Source: Nocardioides sp. HDW12B | Lineage (GTDB): Bacteria > Actinomycetota > Actinomycetes > Propionibacteriales > Nocardioidaceae | DNA: 64,000 nt | Reading direction: 5' to 3' | Assembly: GCF_011299595.1 (NCBI RefSeq) | Contig: NZ_CP049867.1 | Coordinates: forward strand, 2,170,001 to 2,234,000 | Shown: piece after piece, positions 25,483 through 33,218 of the stretch | Numbering within the stretch: position 1 is the stretch's first letter | Layout: the number at the start of each line of letters is the position of its first letter | Position numbers and translations under genes: made by a program | The notes under the pieces: model-generated | Databases searched by the model: none | Told to the model about the DNA's origin: nothing | What the model saw: only the letters and a program-made list of their open reading frames with translations

Positions 25483-25824
25483 TCACCGCACCACGTCGCC
25501 GTAGATCAGCGTCGTGACGTCGCCCGCGTCCCCCGGATCGCTCGAGAGCGTGGCGAAGCGGAACTGGTCGCCCTCCTCCGGGTCCGGGCCCCCGTCGATG
25601 CGTCGCCACTGACCGCACAGCTCGCCGTCCTCGCTCTGCGGGGCCTCGGCCGCCGCGTCGCCGGACAGGCACAGCTCCTGGCCGTCCTCGTCGTAGCTCA
25701 CCACCGTGGCGGTGTCGGTGTCCTCGGTGTCGGGCCCGGCCACGACCCCCACGAGGTAGCCGCCGAGGAGGCAGAGCGCGCCTCCTGCGAGCGCGACCGG
25801 GGTCGGCATCGTCACGTTCGCCAT
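25483..25824 (-). CDS. Small membrane-anchored acidic protein of unknown function
   Basis: The 113-residue product begins with one hydrophobic segment (VALAGGALCLLGGYLVGVVA), followed by an exported, very acidic domain with two cysteines (QELCLSGD and GELCGQW) that could form a disulfide. No family is recognised. It lies 4 nt downstream of the next minus-strand gene and is probably cotranscribed with it. Confidence 0.55.
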   Translation of the reverse strand: MANVTMPTPVALAGGALCLLGGYLVGVVAGPDTEDTDTATVVSYDEDGQELCLSGDAAAEAPQSEDGELCGQWRRIDGGPDPEEGDQFRFATLSSDPGDAGDVTTLIYGDVVR

Positions 25825-25828
25825 GGGT

Positions 25829-26083
25829 TCAGGGTGCCACGGGGCGTGCGACCACGCGATCGACGGTCACGTGACCGTCGGCCCAGCAGGTCAGCCGGAC
25901 CCGGTCGCCGACCCGCGGCTCCCGCTCCGGGTCGCGTGCCATGTCGGCCAGCAGCCCTCCGCCGTACGACGCCCGTGAGAGGTGCCCGTCGTGGACCACC
26001 TCGGCCACCCCGGGGTGGACCGCGGTGACGCGCCCGTTCGCGGACCCGGCGAAGCGGGTGGCGGCGCGGCGGGGGTGGCTCAC
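25829..26083 (-). CDS. Small basic beta-rich protein of unknown function
   Basis: The 84-residue protein reads as a small beta barrel. The segments GRVTAVHPGVAEVVHDG and PRVGDRVRLTCWADGHVTVDRVVARPV resemble an OB or SH3-like fold with a VGDRV turn. That could mean nucleic-acid binding, but this is only a fold guess. It overlaps no neighbour and precedes the acidic membrane protein gene by 4 nt. Confidence 0.5.
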   Translation of the reverse strand: MSHPRRAATRFAGSANGRVTAVHPGVAEVVHDGHLSRASYGGGLLADMARDPEREPRVGDRVRLTCWADGHVTVDRVVARPVAP

Positions 26084-26153
26084 GCAGTCAACGGTACGGG
26101 TCCGGCCGTGACCCGGGCACCGAGATTTCCGCGACCGGACCGGTCCGGCGGGC

Positions 26154-27269
26154 TCAGATCCGCGGCTCGCGCCGCATCAGCACGGTCTCCTCGTCGTCGA
26201 TGTCCGCGAGCACCTCGGGGTCGCTCAGGACCTCCTCGTCACGCTCGCCGAGACGGTGCAGCCGCAGCATCCGCGCCCGGCGCAGCCGGCGCACCATCTC
26301 GATGCGGGCGCGGGCGGGACCGGACTCGGGCCACAGCTGGTCGAAGGAGGCGTTGAGCGCCGCACCGATGAGGACCGCGATCGCGATGATGTAGAGCCAG
26401 ATCAGGACCGCGATGGGGGCGGCCAGCGGGCCGTAGATCGAGGTCGAGTCGCCGGCCGTCGCGGTCAGCACCCAGCGCAGCACGGCCGAGCCCGCCACCC
26501 AGATGACCATCGTCAGGATCGCGCCCGGGAGGTTGTAGCGCCACGAGGTCCGCACCGGCACGGACACGTGGTAGAGCGTGGCGGTGAAGCAGATGCACAG
26601 CACCAGCACGGCCGGCCAGTAGAGCGCGTTGAGGCTGTCGAGCCGGCTGGGCAGGACCTGGTCGACCAGTCCCGGGCCGGCCACGACCAGGGGGATCGTC
26701 ACGATGCCGGTCAGCAGGCCGAGCACGTAGAGCACGAAGGACAGCACCCGGGTGCGGACGATGCCGCGGTGACCGCCGAGGCCGTACATGATCGTCACGG
26801 TGTCGACGAAGACGTTGAGGGCACGCGAGCCCGACCAGAGCGCGAGCACGAAACCGATCGAGATGACGTCGTAGCGCGGCGCGCCGAGCGTGTCGTTGAG
26901 CGTCGGCACGATGATCTTGTCGACCGTGTCCTCGGTGAACGCCTGGAGGGCCAGGTCGACCACGTCGGCCTTGAACTCGCTGATGCGGCTGTCGGTGAAC
27001 CGCTGCACGACGTAGCCGATGGAGCCGGTGAGGCCGAAGATCAGCGGCGGCAGCGACAGCAGCGCGAAGAACGCGGCCTCGGCGGCGAGACCGGTGACGC
27101 GGTTGCGCAGGCAGGCGCTGACGGTCGAGACGACCAGGCGCCACAGCGTGTCGCGGAAGCGGACCCACAGCGGCTCGCCGGTGCGGGTCTGCGTCGCCGG
27201 GCGCGCGGGCCGGGGGTCGTCCCGGGCGGGTCGGGAGCCGCCCGCCGGACGCCGACCCTCGGTTGTCAT
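26154..27269 (-). CDS. YihY/BrkB-family inner membrane protein
   Basis: The 371-residue protein has six membrane segments in the YihY layout, with AAEAAFFALLSLPPLIFGLTG after the first amphipathic helix, then WSGSRALNVFVDTVTIMYG, and a late PLAAPIAVLIWLYIIAIAVLIGAALNASFDQ. A basic N-terminus and a charged cytosolic C-terminus flank the core. The family was once misnamed ribonuclease BN; its true role in the envelope is unknown. It is divergent from the acyl-CoA dehydrogenase gene with only 17 nt between the two starts. Confidence 0.88.
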   Translation of the reverse strand: MTTEGRRPAGGSRPARDDPRPARPATQTRTGEPLWVRFRDTLWRLVVSTVSACLRNRVTGLAAEAAFFALLSLPPLIFGLTGSIGYVVQRFTDSRISEFKADVVDLALQAFTEDTVDKIIVPTLNDTLGAPRYDVISIGFVLALWSGSRALNVFVDTVTIMYGLGGHRGIVRTRVLSFVLYVLGLLTGIVTIPLVVAGPGLVDQVLPSRLDSLNALYWPAVLVLCICFTATLYHVSVPVRTSWRYNLPGAILTMVIWVAGSAVLRWVLTATAGDSTSIYGPLAAPIAVLIWLYIIAIAVLIGAALNASFDQLWPESGPARARIEMVRRLRRARMLRLHRLGERDEEVLSDPEVLADIDDEETVLMRREPRI

Positions 27270-27286
27270 GCGACTACGGTAAAGCC

Positions 27287-28927
27287 ATGCGAGCTGACAA
27301 CCGGGTAGCGACGAACCAGGCTCCGCCGCTGGTCGGCCACGACGTGGTGACCTCGGACACGGCCCTGGTCGAGGCGGTCACCCGGCACGCCTCCGACGCG
27401 GTCGTCGCGGACCTCTCCCCCCTCGGCCTGCTGGCCGGCAGCGAGGAGGGCCGCGAGCACGGGATGCTGGCCAACCGGCACCACCCCGAGCTGGTCTCGT
27501 TCGACCGGTTCGGCAACCGGGTCGACGAGGTGCGCTTCCACCCGTCCTGGCACTGGCTCATGGAGCGCGGCGTCGGCTTCGGCCTCGGGGCGACGCCCTG
27601 GACCTCCGACGACCAGCACGCCCACGTCCGCCGGGCCGCCGGCTTCATGGCGTGGTCGCACACCGAGCCCGGTCACGGCTGCCCGATCTCCATGACGTAC
27701 GCCGCCGTCCCCGCGCTGCGGACCGACGACGCGATCGCGAAGGAGTGGACGCCCAAGCTGGCGTCGACGACGTACGACTTCGGGGTGCGGCCGGTGGCCG
27801 ACAAGGCCGGCGTGTTGGCCGGCATGGGGATGACCGAGAAGCAGGGCGGCTCGGACGTGCGGGCCAACGTGACCGAGGCCGTCCCGACGGCGGTCGACGG
27901 GGAGTACGAGCTGTTCGGACACAAGTGGTTCACCTCCGCGCCGATGAACGACGTGTTCCTCGTGCTGGCGCAGGCGCCCGGCGGGCTGTCGTGCTTCCTG
28001 GTGCCGCGGGTCCTGCCGAGCGGCGAACGCAACCGGCTGGACGTCGTACGCCTCAAGGACAAGCTGGGCAACCGCTCCAACGCGTCGTCGGAGCTCGAGT
28101 TCCACGGCACCTGGGCCCAGCGGCTCGGCGACGAGGGGCGCGGCGTGCGGACCATCATCGAGATGGTGGCCGCCACCCGGCTCGACTGCGTGCTCGGCTC
28201 GGCGTCGCTGATGCGGCGCGCGGTGGCCGAGGCGTCGTGGCACGTCGCGCACCGCTCGGCCTTCGGGTCGGTGCTGGCCGACAAGCCGCTGATGCAGAAC
28301 GTCGTGGCCGACCTGGCCGTCGAGTCGGAGGCCGCGACCGTGCTGGCGATGAGGCTGGCCGCGGCCGTGGACCGGCGCTCGGACCCGCACGAGGCGGCGC
28401 TGCGGCGCGTCGCCCTGCCGCTGGCGAAGTTCTGGGTCTGCAAGCGGACGCCGATGATGACCGCCGAGGCGCTCGAGTGCCTGGGCGGCAACGGCTACGT
28501 CGAGGAGTCGGTGATGCCGCTGATCTACCGCGAGTCTCCGCTGAACTCCGTGTGGGAGGGCTCGGGCAACGTCAACGCCCTCGACGTGCTGCGGGCGCTG
28601 TCGCGCGAGCCCGAGACCGTGACGGCGTGGATCGAGGAGGTCGGTCTCGCGCAGGGCGCCGACGCCCGCCTCGACCGGGCGATCCAGTCGACGCTGGAGA
28701 CGCTGGCCGACACCGGGGCGGCCGAGGGCCAGGCCCGTCGGCTCGCCGGCCAGATGGCGGCCTGCCTGCAGGGCTCGCTGCTCGTCCGCTTCTCCCCGCC
28801 CGAGGTCGCCGACGCCTTCTGCGGCTCACGGCTCGGCGGCGAGTACGGCGGCACGCTCGGGACCCTCACCTCCTCCCCCGCCGACCTCCGCGCCATCGTC
28901 ACCCGCACCACCCCGACCCTCCCCTGA
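27287..28927 (+). CDS. AidB-like acyl-CoA dehydrogenase family protein
   Basis: The 546-residue flavoprotein has an extended N-terminal region, the FAD-binding MTEKQGGSDVRANVTEA and HKWFTSAPMNDVFLVLAQ blocks, an RLDCVLGSASLMRRAVAEA helix and a C-terminal CLGGNGYVEESVMPLIYRESPLNSVWEGSGNV motif. The last motif and the length match AidB, the flavin protein of the alkylation response that also binds DNA, rather than short-chain acyl-CoA dehydrogenases of about 380 residues. Acyl-CoA turnover is not proven for this group. The start at ATG 27287 lacks a ribosome site; TACGGT lies 7 nt upstream, so a leaderless mRNA is possible. Confidence 0.82.
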   Translation: MRADNRVATNQAPPLVGHDVVTSDTALVEAVTRHASDAVVADLSPLGLLAGSEEGREHGMLANRHHPELVSFDRFGNRVDEVRFHPSWHWLMERGVGFGLGATPWTSDDQHAHVRRAAGFMAWSHTEPGHGCPISMTYAAVPALRTDDAIAKEWTPKLASTTYDFGVRPVADKAGVLAGMGMTEKQGGSDVRANVTEAVPTAVDGEYELFGHKWFTSAPMNDVFLVLAQAPGGLSCFLVPRVLPSGERNRLDVVRLKDKLGNRSNASSELEFHGTWAQRLGDEGRGVRTIIEMVAATRLDCVLGSASLMRRAVAEASWHVAHRSAFGSVLADKPLMQNVVADLAVESEAATVLAMRLAAAVDRRSDPHEAALRRVALPLAKFWVCKRTPMMTAEALECLGGNGYVEESVMPLIYRESPLNSVWEGSGNVNALDVLRALSREPETVTAWIEEVGLAQGADARLDRAIQSTLETLADTGAAEGQARRLAGQMAACLQGSLLVRFSPPEVADAFCGSRLGGEYGGTLGTLTSSPADLRAIVTRTTPTLP

Positions 28928-28950
28928 CCCGCCCCGCACCACCCGGTCCC

Positions 28951-29022
28951 ATTTCGTGCACAAGTTCGTTCATGTGCCTTCTGAGACGCTCACCAGCCAC
29001 TTGATCGTTCTTGTGAACGATT
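28951..29022. repeat. Copy 1 of a dispersed hairpin repeat family
   Basis: The left arm (28954-28972) and right arm (29002-29020) pair at 15 of 19 positions around a 29-nt loop. The left arm contains CACAAGTTCGTTCA and the right arm CGTTCTTGTGAACGA, both identical to copy 2 at 30.1 kb. It lies 24 nt after the aidB-like stop and may end that transcript. Confidence 0.7.
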
Positions 29023-29108
29023 GTGGGGGGCGTGGAGTGAGGTCGGGGTTCTCCACAAGCTCGAGTCGCGAGCGACGTACGACGTCGGGCGCATGTCACG
29101 GTCGGGGC

Positions 29109-30017
29109 ATGTTCGAGCCCGACCGACCGTTCCGCCGTTCCGAGGCCACTGCCGACGGTGTGCGCCCAGCCGACCTGAGCCGTCACTTCACCCGTGTCCT
29201 GGGTGGGATCTACGTGTCGAGGCGCGTCCCTCGTTCGAAGGTGCTTCGCGTCCAGGCTGCACTGCTCGCCCACCCCGCCGTGGCGGTGGCCAGCCACGCC
29301 AGCGCCGCACGGCTCATGGGCGCTCCGAACGACCTGGGTCCGGACGAGCACGTGACCGTGCCTGAGGCGGGCCAACGACGCCAACGCCACGGCGTCCGTT
29401 GCCACGTGGCCACGTTGCGCGAGCAGGACGTCCACGCGCTCGAGGGACTGCGCGTGACCGTGCCCGAGCGGACGTTCCTCGACCTGGCCGGGATTCTGCC
29501 CCTGGTCGAGCTGGTGGTCCTGGGCGACTGGTTGGTCGCCACGGGCAGAGCCACCGCCGCGTCCCTGAGGGGTTACTGCGAGTCGACTCCCGCTCGCTAC
29601 GCGAAGCGCGCAGCGGAGGCCGCGGCCTACGTCCGGGCCGGCGTCGACTCACCGAACGAGTCACGCCTTCGCATGCTGCTCGTCCTGGCCGGCCTTCCGG
29701 AACCGACGGTGAACCTCGAGATCCGTGGGAAGGACGGACGGCTGCTGGTCAAGATCGACCTCGCGTACGAGCAGGTGCGTCTGGCAGTCGAGTACGACGG
29801 GCGCCAGCATCTCGAGTCGGCACCCCAGTGGGAGCGCGACGTCGTACGAGGTGACTTCTTCGCTGACCAGGCCTGGCGCCACCTCCGCGTCACCTCACGA
29901 GGTCTCTTCCGCGACCCCGAGTCGACCGTTCGTCGGGTCTGGACCGCGCTCCACGAGCTCGGGCACCCCGACCTCGCGGCGCCCTCCGAGGCGTGGCGCC
30001 GTCACTTCGCTGCCTGA
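29109..30017 (+). CDS. AbiEi-like/DUF559 (Vsr-fold) domain protein
   Basis: The 302-residue protein starts with a winged-helix-like region (GVRPADLSRHFTRVLGGIYVSRR). A central domain resembling AbiEi-type antitoxins follows (VASHASAARLMG and RVTVPERTFLDLAG). The C-terminal DUF559-type endonuclease-like fold has KIDLAYEQVRLAVEYDGRQHL, ERDVVRGDFFADQAWRHLRV and a late helix. The D-E-Y-D-G-x-x-H pattern is that of the Vsr-like nuclease fold. Such proteins are common in Nocardioides and relatives; their biological role is unknown. No AbiEii-like toxin is adjacent. The start at ATG 29109 follows the domain boundary. The gene is bracketed by two related hairpin repeats. Confidence 0.7.
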   Translation: MFEPDRPFRRSEATADGVRPADLSRHFTRVLGGIYVSRRVPRSKVLRVQAALLAHPAVAVASHASAARLMGAPNDLGPDEHVTVPEAGQRRQRHGVRCHVATLREQDVHALEGLRVTVPERTFLDLAGILPLVELVVLGDWLVATGRATAASLRGYCESTPARYAKRAAEAAAYVRAGVDSPNESRLRMLLVLAGLPEPTVNLEIRGKDGRLLVKIDLAYEQVRLAVEYDGRQHLESAPQWERDVVRGDFFADQAWRHLRVTSRGLFRDPESTVRRVWTALHELGHPDLAAPSEAWRRHFAA

Positions 30018-30080
30018 GCCACGCCCCTCGGGTTCACTCGTGCCACGTGTCCACCGACCAGCACCCGTCGAACCGCGTCA

Positions 30081-30153
30081 CATCCGCGCACAAGTTCGTT
30101 CACGGGGCGGGTGGGATGTTCTCACGTCACATGAACGTTCTTGTGAACGAAAC
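30081..30153. repeat. Copy 2 of the dispersed hairpin repeat family
   Basis: Left arm CACAAGTTCGTTCA (30089-30102) pairs with TGAACGTTCTTGTG (30132-30145) at 12 of 14 positions, with a TT/TT internal mismatch. The arm-to-arm spacing (43 nt) and loop length (29 nt) equal those of copy 1. It lies between convergent genes and can act as a two-way terminator. Confidence 0.7.
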
Positions 30154-30161
30154 TAGGGGCC

Positions 30162-31229
30162 TCAGGGGTGGACGAGGATCTTGACGTTCTCCTCCTTGTT
30201 GTCGATCAGCTCCCGGAAGCCGCCGTCGACGATGTCGTCGAGACCGATCCGGCCGGTGATGAACTGGAAGGGGTCGACCTTGCCGTCGGCGATCAGGGCG
30301 ATCGTCGCGGGGTGGTCGTTGGCGTAGGCCAGGCTGCCGAGCAGGTTGATCTCGCGGAAGACCAGGTCGTTCATCGCCACCGACGCCTCGTGGCCCCAGA
30401 TCGCGACGTTGACGCAGGTCCCGCCGGCCCGGGTGGCCTTGATCGCGGTCGCCAGCACCTGGTCGATCCCGGCGCACTCGAAGGACACGTCGGCCCCACG
30501 CCCGCGGGTGATCTCGTTGACGGCCTCCACGACGTCGACCTCGCGCGGGTCGAGCACGTGGTCGGCCCCGGCGGTGACCGCCTTCTCCTTGCGGACCCCG
30601 GCCGGCTCGACGACCACCACCTCCTCGACGCCGACGGCCTTCAGCGACGCCGTCGTCACCAGGCCGATCGGCCCGGCGCCGAAGACGAGCGCGCTGTGCG
30701 ACGGCTGCGCCCCCGACAGGCGTACGGCGTGGTAGGCCACGGCCAGCGGTTCGACCAGGGCCCCGACGTCGGTCCCGAGCTCGCCGAGCGGGTGGATCCA
30801 GCGGCGCTCGGCGACGACGTACTTCGAGAAGCCGCCGCCCCCGCCGGACAGCCCGACGAAGCCCAGCGTCGCGCAGACGTTGTACTTCCCCTGCTCGCAG
30901 GCGTCGCACCGCCCGCAGACGATGTAGGGCTCGACGACCACCCGGTCCCCCGGGCGTACGTCGTCCACGCCGTCGCCGGTCTCCACCACCACGCCGGCGA
31001 ACTCGTGGCCCAGCGTGATGGGGATCGACTCCCCGGTCAGCGGGTGCGGCGCCTCGGTGGTCGGCGCGAAGATCGGCCCCTCGAGGAACTCGTGAAGGTC
31101 GGTGCCGCAGATGCCGCACCACTCCACCTCGACCTTCACCGTCCCCGGGCGCGTGGCCGGCTCGGGGACCTCGTCGACCCGCACGTCACCGCGGCCGTGG
31201 AACCGTGCCGCCCGCATCAGGTCGCTCAT
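30162..31229 (-). CDS. Zinc-dependent 2,3-butanediol dehydrogenase-type alcohol dehydrogenase
   Basis: The 355-residue MDR protein has the catalytic zinc ligands in WCGICGTDLHE, GHEFAGVVVETG and the structural zinc loop CGRCDACEQGKYNVC, then the Rossmann motif VFGAGPIGLVTTASL. The EPLAVAYHAVRLSG block and overall pattern are those of (R,R)-butanediol dehydrogenases. It would oxidise a secondary alcohol or diol with NAD+. It overlaps the upstream monooxygenase stop as ATGA, so the two enzymes are made together and probably act in one pathway. The substrate is inferred only. Confidence 0.82.
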   Translation of the reverse strand: MSDLMRAARFHGRGDVRVDEVPEPATRPGTVKVEVEWCGICGTDLHEFLEGPIFAPTTEAPHPLTGESIPITLGHEFAGVVVETGDGVDDVRPGDRVVVEPYIVCGRCDACEQGKYNVCATLGFVGLSGGGGGFSKYVVAERRWIHPLGELGTDVGALVEPLAVAYHAVRLSGAQPSHSALVFGAGPIGLVTTASLKAVGVEEVVVVEPAGVRKEKAVTAGADHVLDPREVDVVEAVNEITRGRGADVSFECAGIDQVLATAIKATRAGGTCVNVAIWGHEASVAMNDLVFREINLLGSLAYANDHPATIALIADGKVDPFQFITGRIGLDDIVDGGFRELIDNKEENVKILVHP

Positions 31230-33061
31230 GACGTGTGGTGGACGTCGGCGAGCGCGTAGACCGGGGTGTCGAGGCCCTCGTAGCGCGCCTTCAGCTGCAG
31301 CGCGAGGAACTGCGAGTAGTGCCGCGACTGGTGGAGGTTGCCGCCGTGCATCCACAGGTTCGGCACCTGCGTCGGCTTCCACATGTTGCGCTGCTCGCCC
31401 TCCCACGGACCGGGGTCCTTGGTGGTGTCGGAGCCGAGTCCCCAGCACTTCCCGAGCTTGTCGGCGGTCTCGGGGTCGATGAGGTCGGCCACCCAGCCGT
31501 TCATCGAGTTGTAGCCGGTGGCGAGGACCACGACGTCGGCCGGCAGCTCGGTGCCGTCGTCGAGCACGACGGAGTTCTCGGTCAGCCGCACCACCTGGCC
31601 GTGCACCAGCTTCACGTCGCCGTTGGCCACCAGCTCGGCGGCACCCACGTCGATGTAGTAGCCCGAGCCGCGGCGCAGGTACTTCATGAACAGCCCGGAC
31701 TCGTCGGCGCCGAAGTCGAGCCAGAAGCCCGCCTTCTCGAGCCGGTCGTAGAAGTCTGCGTCGCGCTGCTTGATCTCGTCGTAGATCGGGATCTGGAAGG
31801 TGTGCAGGATCCGGTAGGGCAGGGACGCGAAGATCATGTCGGCCTTCTCGGTCGTCACCCCCGCCGCCAGCGCCTCCTCGGAGTAGAGCGCCCCGAGGCC
31901 GACCTCCATGAGGCTGTCGCTCTTGACGATGTGCGTCGACGAGCGCTGCACCATCGTCACGTCGGCGTCGTGCTCCCACAGCGCACCGCAGATGTCGAAG
32001 GCCGAGTTGTTGGACCCGATGACGACGGCCTTCTTGCCGGCGTACGCGTCCGGTCCGGGGTGACGCGAAGAGTGGTGCACGTCGCCCTGGAAGACGTCCA
32101 TGCCCTCGATCTCGGGCATCCGCGCCTTGCCCGACATGCCGGTGGCGAACACGACCTGCGTCGGCTTGAGCGTGAGCGGCTTGCCCTCGCGCTCCACCTC
32201 GACCGTCCACTCCCCGGCCTCCTCGGACCATGTCGCCGACTTGGCCTCGGTGTTGGACCAGTAGGGCACCTCCATCACCTTGACGTAGGACTCCAGCCAG
32301 TCGCCGATCTTGTCCTTGGGCGCGAAGACCGGCCAGTTCTCCGGGAACTTGATGTAGGGCAGGTGGTCGTACCAGACCGGGTCGTGCAGGCACAGCGACT
32401 TGTAGCGGTTGCGCCACTGGTCACCGGGCCGCGGGTGCTTGTCGACGATCAGAGCCGGTACGCCGAGCTGCCGCAGCCGGCTGCCCAACGCGATGCCGCC
32501 CTGTCCCCCGCCGATGACCAGCACGTAGGGCTGCGTCGTCGACCCCAGGCTCTCCGCCTCGGCCTGCCGCTGCTCCTTCCAGGTGGCGCGCTGCTTGTTG
32601 GCGCCGTGCTCGGCGCCCATCGGGCGCCGGCCGCGCTTCGGCTCCTCGTGGCCCTTGAGCTCGTCGAGGGTGGTGAGGAACGTGAACGCCCGGTCCTCGC
32701 CGTCCTCGGTCACGAGCCGCACCAGGCCGGTGCCGCGGCCCACCGCGGTCTCGAAGGCGAACCACGCCGTGACGACGCCGTCGTCCTCGGTGGCCGGCTC
32801 GGTGGCGCGGAAGCCCGAGGGGTCGGTCTGCTCGAGGGTGGCGCCGAGCAGGTCGCTCACGCCGGCGCGGTGCTCGACGGTGGTGATGTTCCAGGTGAAG
32901 GACACGAGGTCGCGCCAGAAGCTCTCGGTGGCGAACATCCCGGCGGCCCGCTCGACGTCGCGGGCCTTCAGCGCCTCCTCGAACGAGGCCAGCCAGGCGT
33001 CGGCGCGCGCCGGGGCCGAGCCGGCGTCGGTCTCGGCGGGGCGCTCCATCGTGTCGGTCAT
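31226..33061 (-). CDS. FAD/NADPH monooxygenase fused to an N-terminal NTF2-like domain
   Basis: The 611-residue protein has an NTF2/SnoaL-like domain (about residues 21-135; ADAWLASFEEALKARDVERAAGMF, FWRDLVSFTWNITTVEH). A linker leads to a flavin monooxygenase: FAD site VLVIGGGQGGIALGSRL (about 180), second dinucleotide site VVIGSNNSAFDICGAL and the motif FQGDVHHSSRHP. That last motif follows the Baeyer-Villiger/FMO fingerprint FxGxxxHxxx(W)P with His in place of Trp. It ends near RHYSQFLALQLKARYEG. The enzyme should hydroxylate or oxygenate a small organic substrate. It is transcribed with the butanediol dehydrogenase gene and lies divergent from a GAF regulator. Confidence 0.82.
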   Translation of the reverse strand: MTDTMERPAETDAGSAPARADAWLASFEEALKARDVERAAGMFATESFWRDLVSFTWNITTVEHRAGVSDLLGATLEQTDPSGFRATEPATEDDGVVTAWFAFETAVGRGTGLVRLVTEDGEDRAFTFLTTLDELKGHEEPKRGRRPMGAEHGANKQRATWKEQRQAEAESLGSTTQPYVLVIGGGQGGIALGSRLRQLGVPALIVDKHPRPGDQWRNRYKSLCLHDPVWYDHLPYIKFPENWPVFAPKDKIGDWLESYVKVMEVPYWSNTEAKSATWSEEAGEWTVEVEREGKPLTLKPTQVVFATGMSGKARMPEIEGMDVFQGDVHHSSRHPGPDAYAGKKAVVIGSNNSAFDICGALWEHDADVTMVQRSSTHIVKSDSLMEVGLGALYSEEALAAGVTTEKADMIFASLPYRILHTFQIPIYDEIKQRDADFYDRLEKAGFWLDFGADESGLFMKYLRRGSGYYIDVGAAELVANGDVKLVHGQVVRLTENSVVLDDGTELPADVVVLATGYNSMNGWVADLIDPETADKLGKCWGLGSDTTKDPGPWEGEQRNMWKPTQVPNLWMHGGNLHQSRHYSQFLALQLKARYEGLDTPVYALADVHHTS

Positions 33062-33149
33062 CGGGACACTCCTTCGGGCTCGGGTGCGTGTGGCGCCGGT
33101 CACGCCGGCGGGCCCCCAGCACACCGCGCCGTACGCCGGGCGCGGAAGG

Positions 33150-33212
33150 GTTGCACGACGTTGCATTCCCACCACGCGGCCTGTGGTGCCGGTCACACCG
33201 GCCGCCTAGGGT
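33150..33212 (+). promoter_or_regulatory. Divergent control region of the monooxygenase and GAF regulator genes
   Basis: On the + strand TAGGGT (33207-33212) lies 6 nt before GTG 33219, the spacing of a leaderless promoter. Upstream, TTGCACGACGTTGCA (33151-33165) has two TTGCA blocks and a partial dyad, a possible operator for the GAF regulator. The monooxygenase has its own ribosome site (GGAGTG) at 33066-33071 on the minus strand. Confidence 0.45.
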
Positions 33213-33218
33213 GGGCCC

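Noticed and set aside
24316-26028. Open + strand frame across the potassium channel region
   Set aside because: Its product is Arg/Gly/Asp/His-rich low-complexity text and it covers real minus-strand genes with membrane helices and a TGYGD filter. Antisense shadow.
29109-30017. Type IV AbiE toxin-antitoxin system
   Set aside because: Only an AbiEi-like protein with a nuclease-fold tail is present. No AbiEii-type nucleotidyltransferase gene lies next to it.
30162-33061. Secondary metabolite gene cluster
   Set aside because: Only an oxygenase and a dehydrogenase are present. No synthase, carrier protein or transporter is nearby, so a catabolic module is the better reading.
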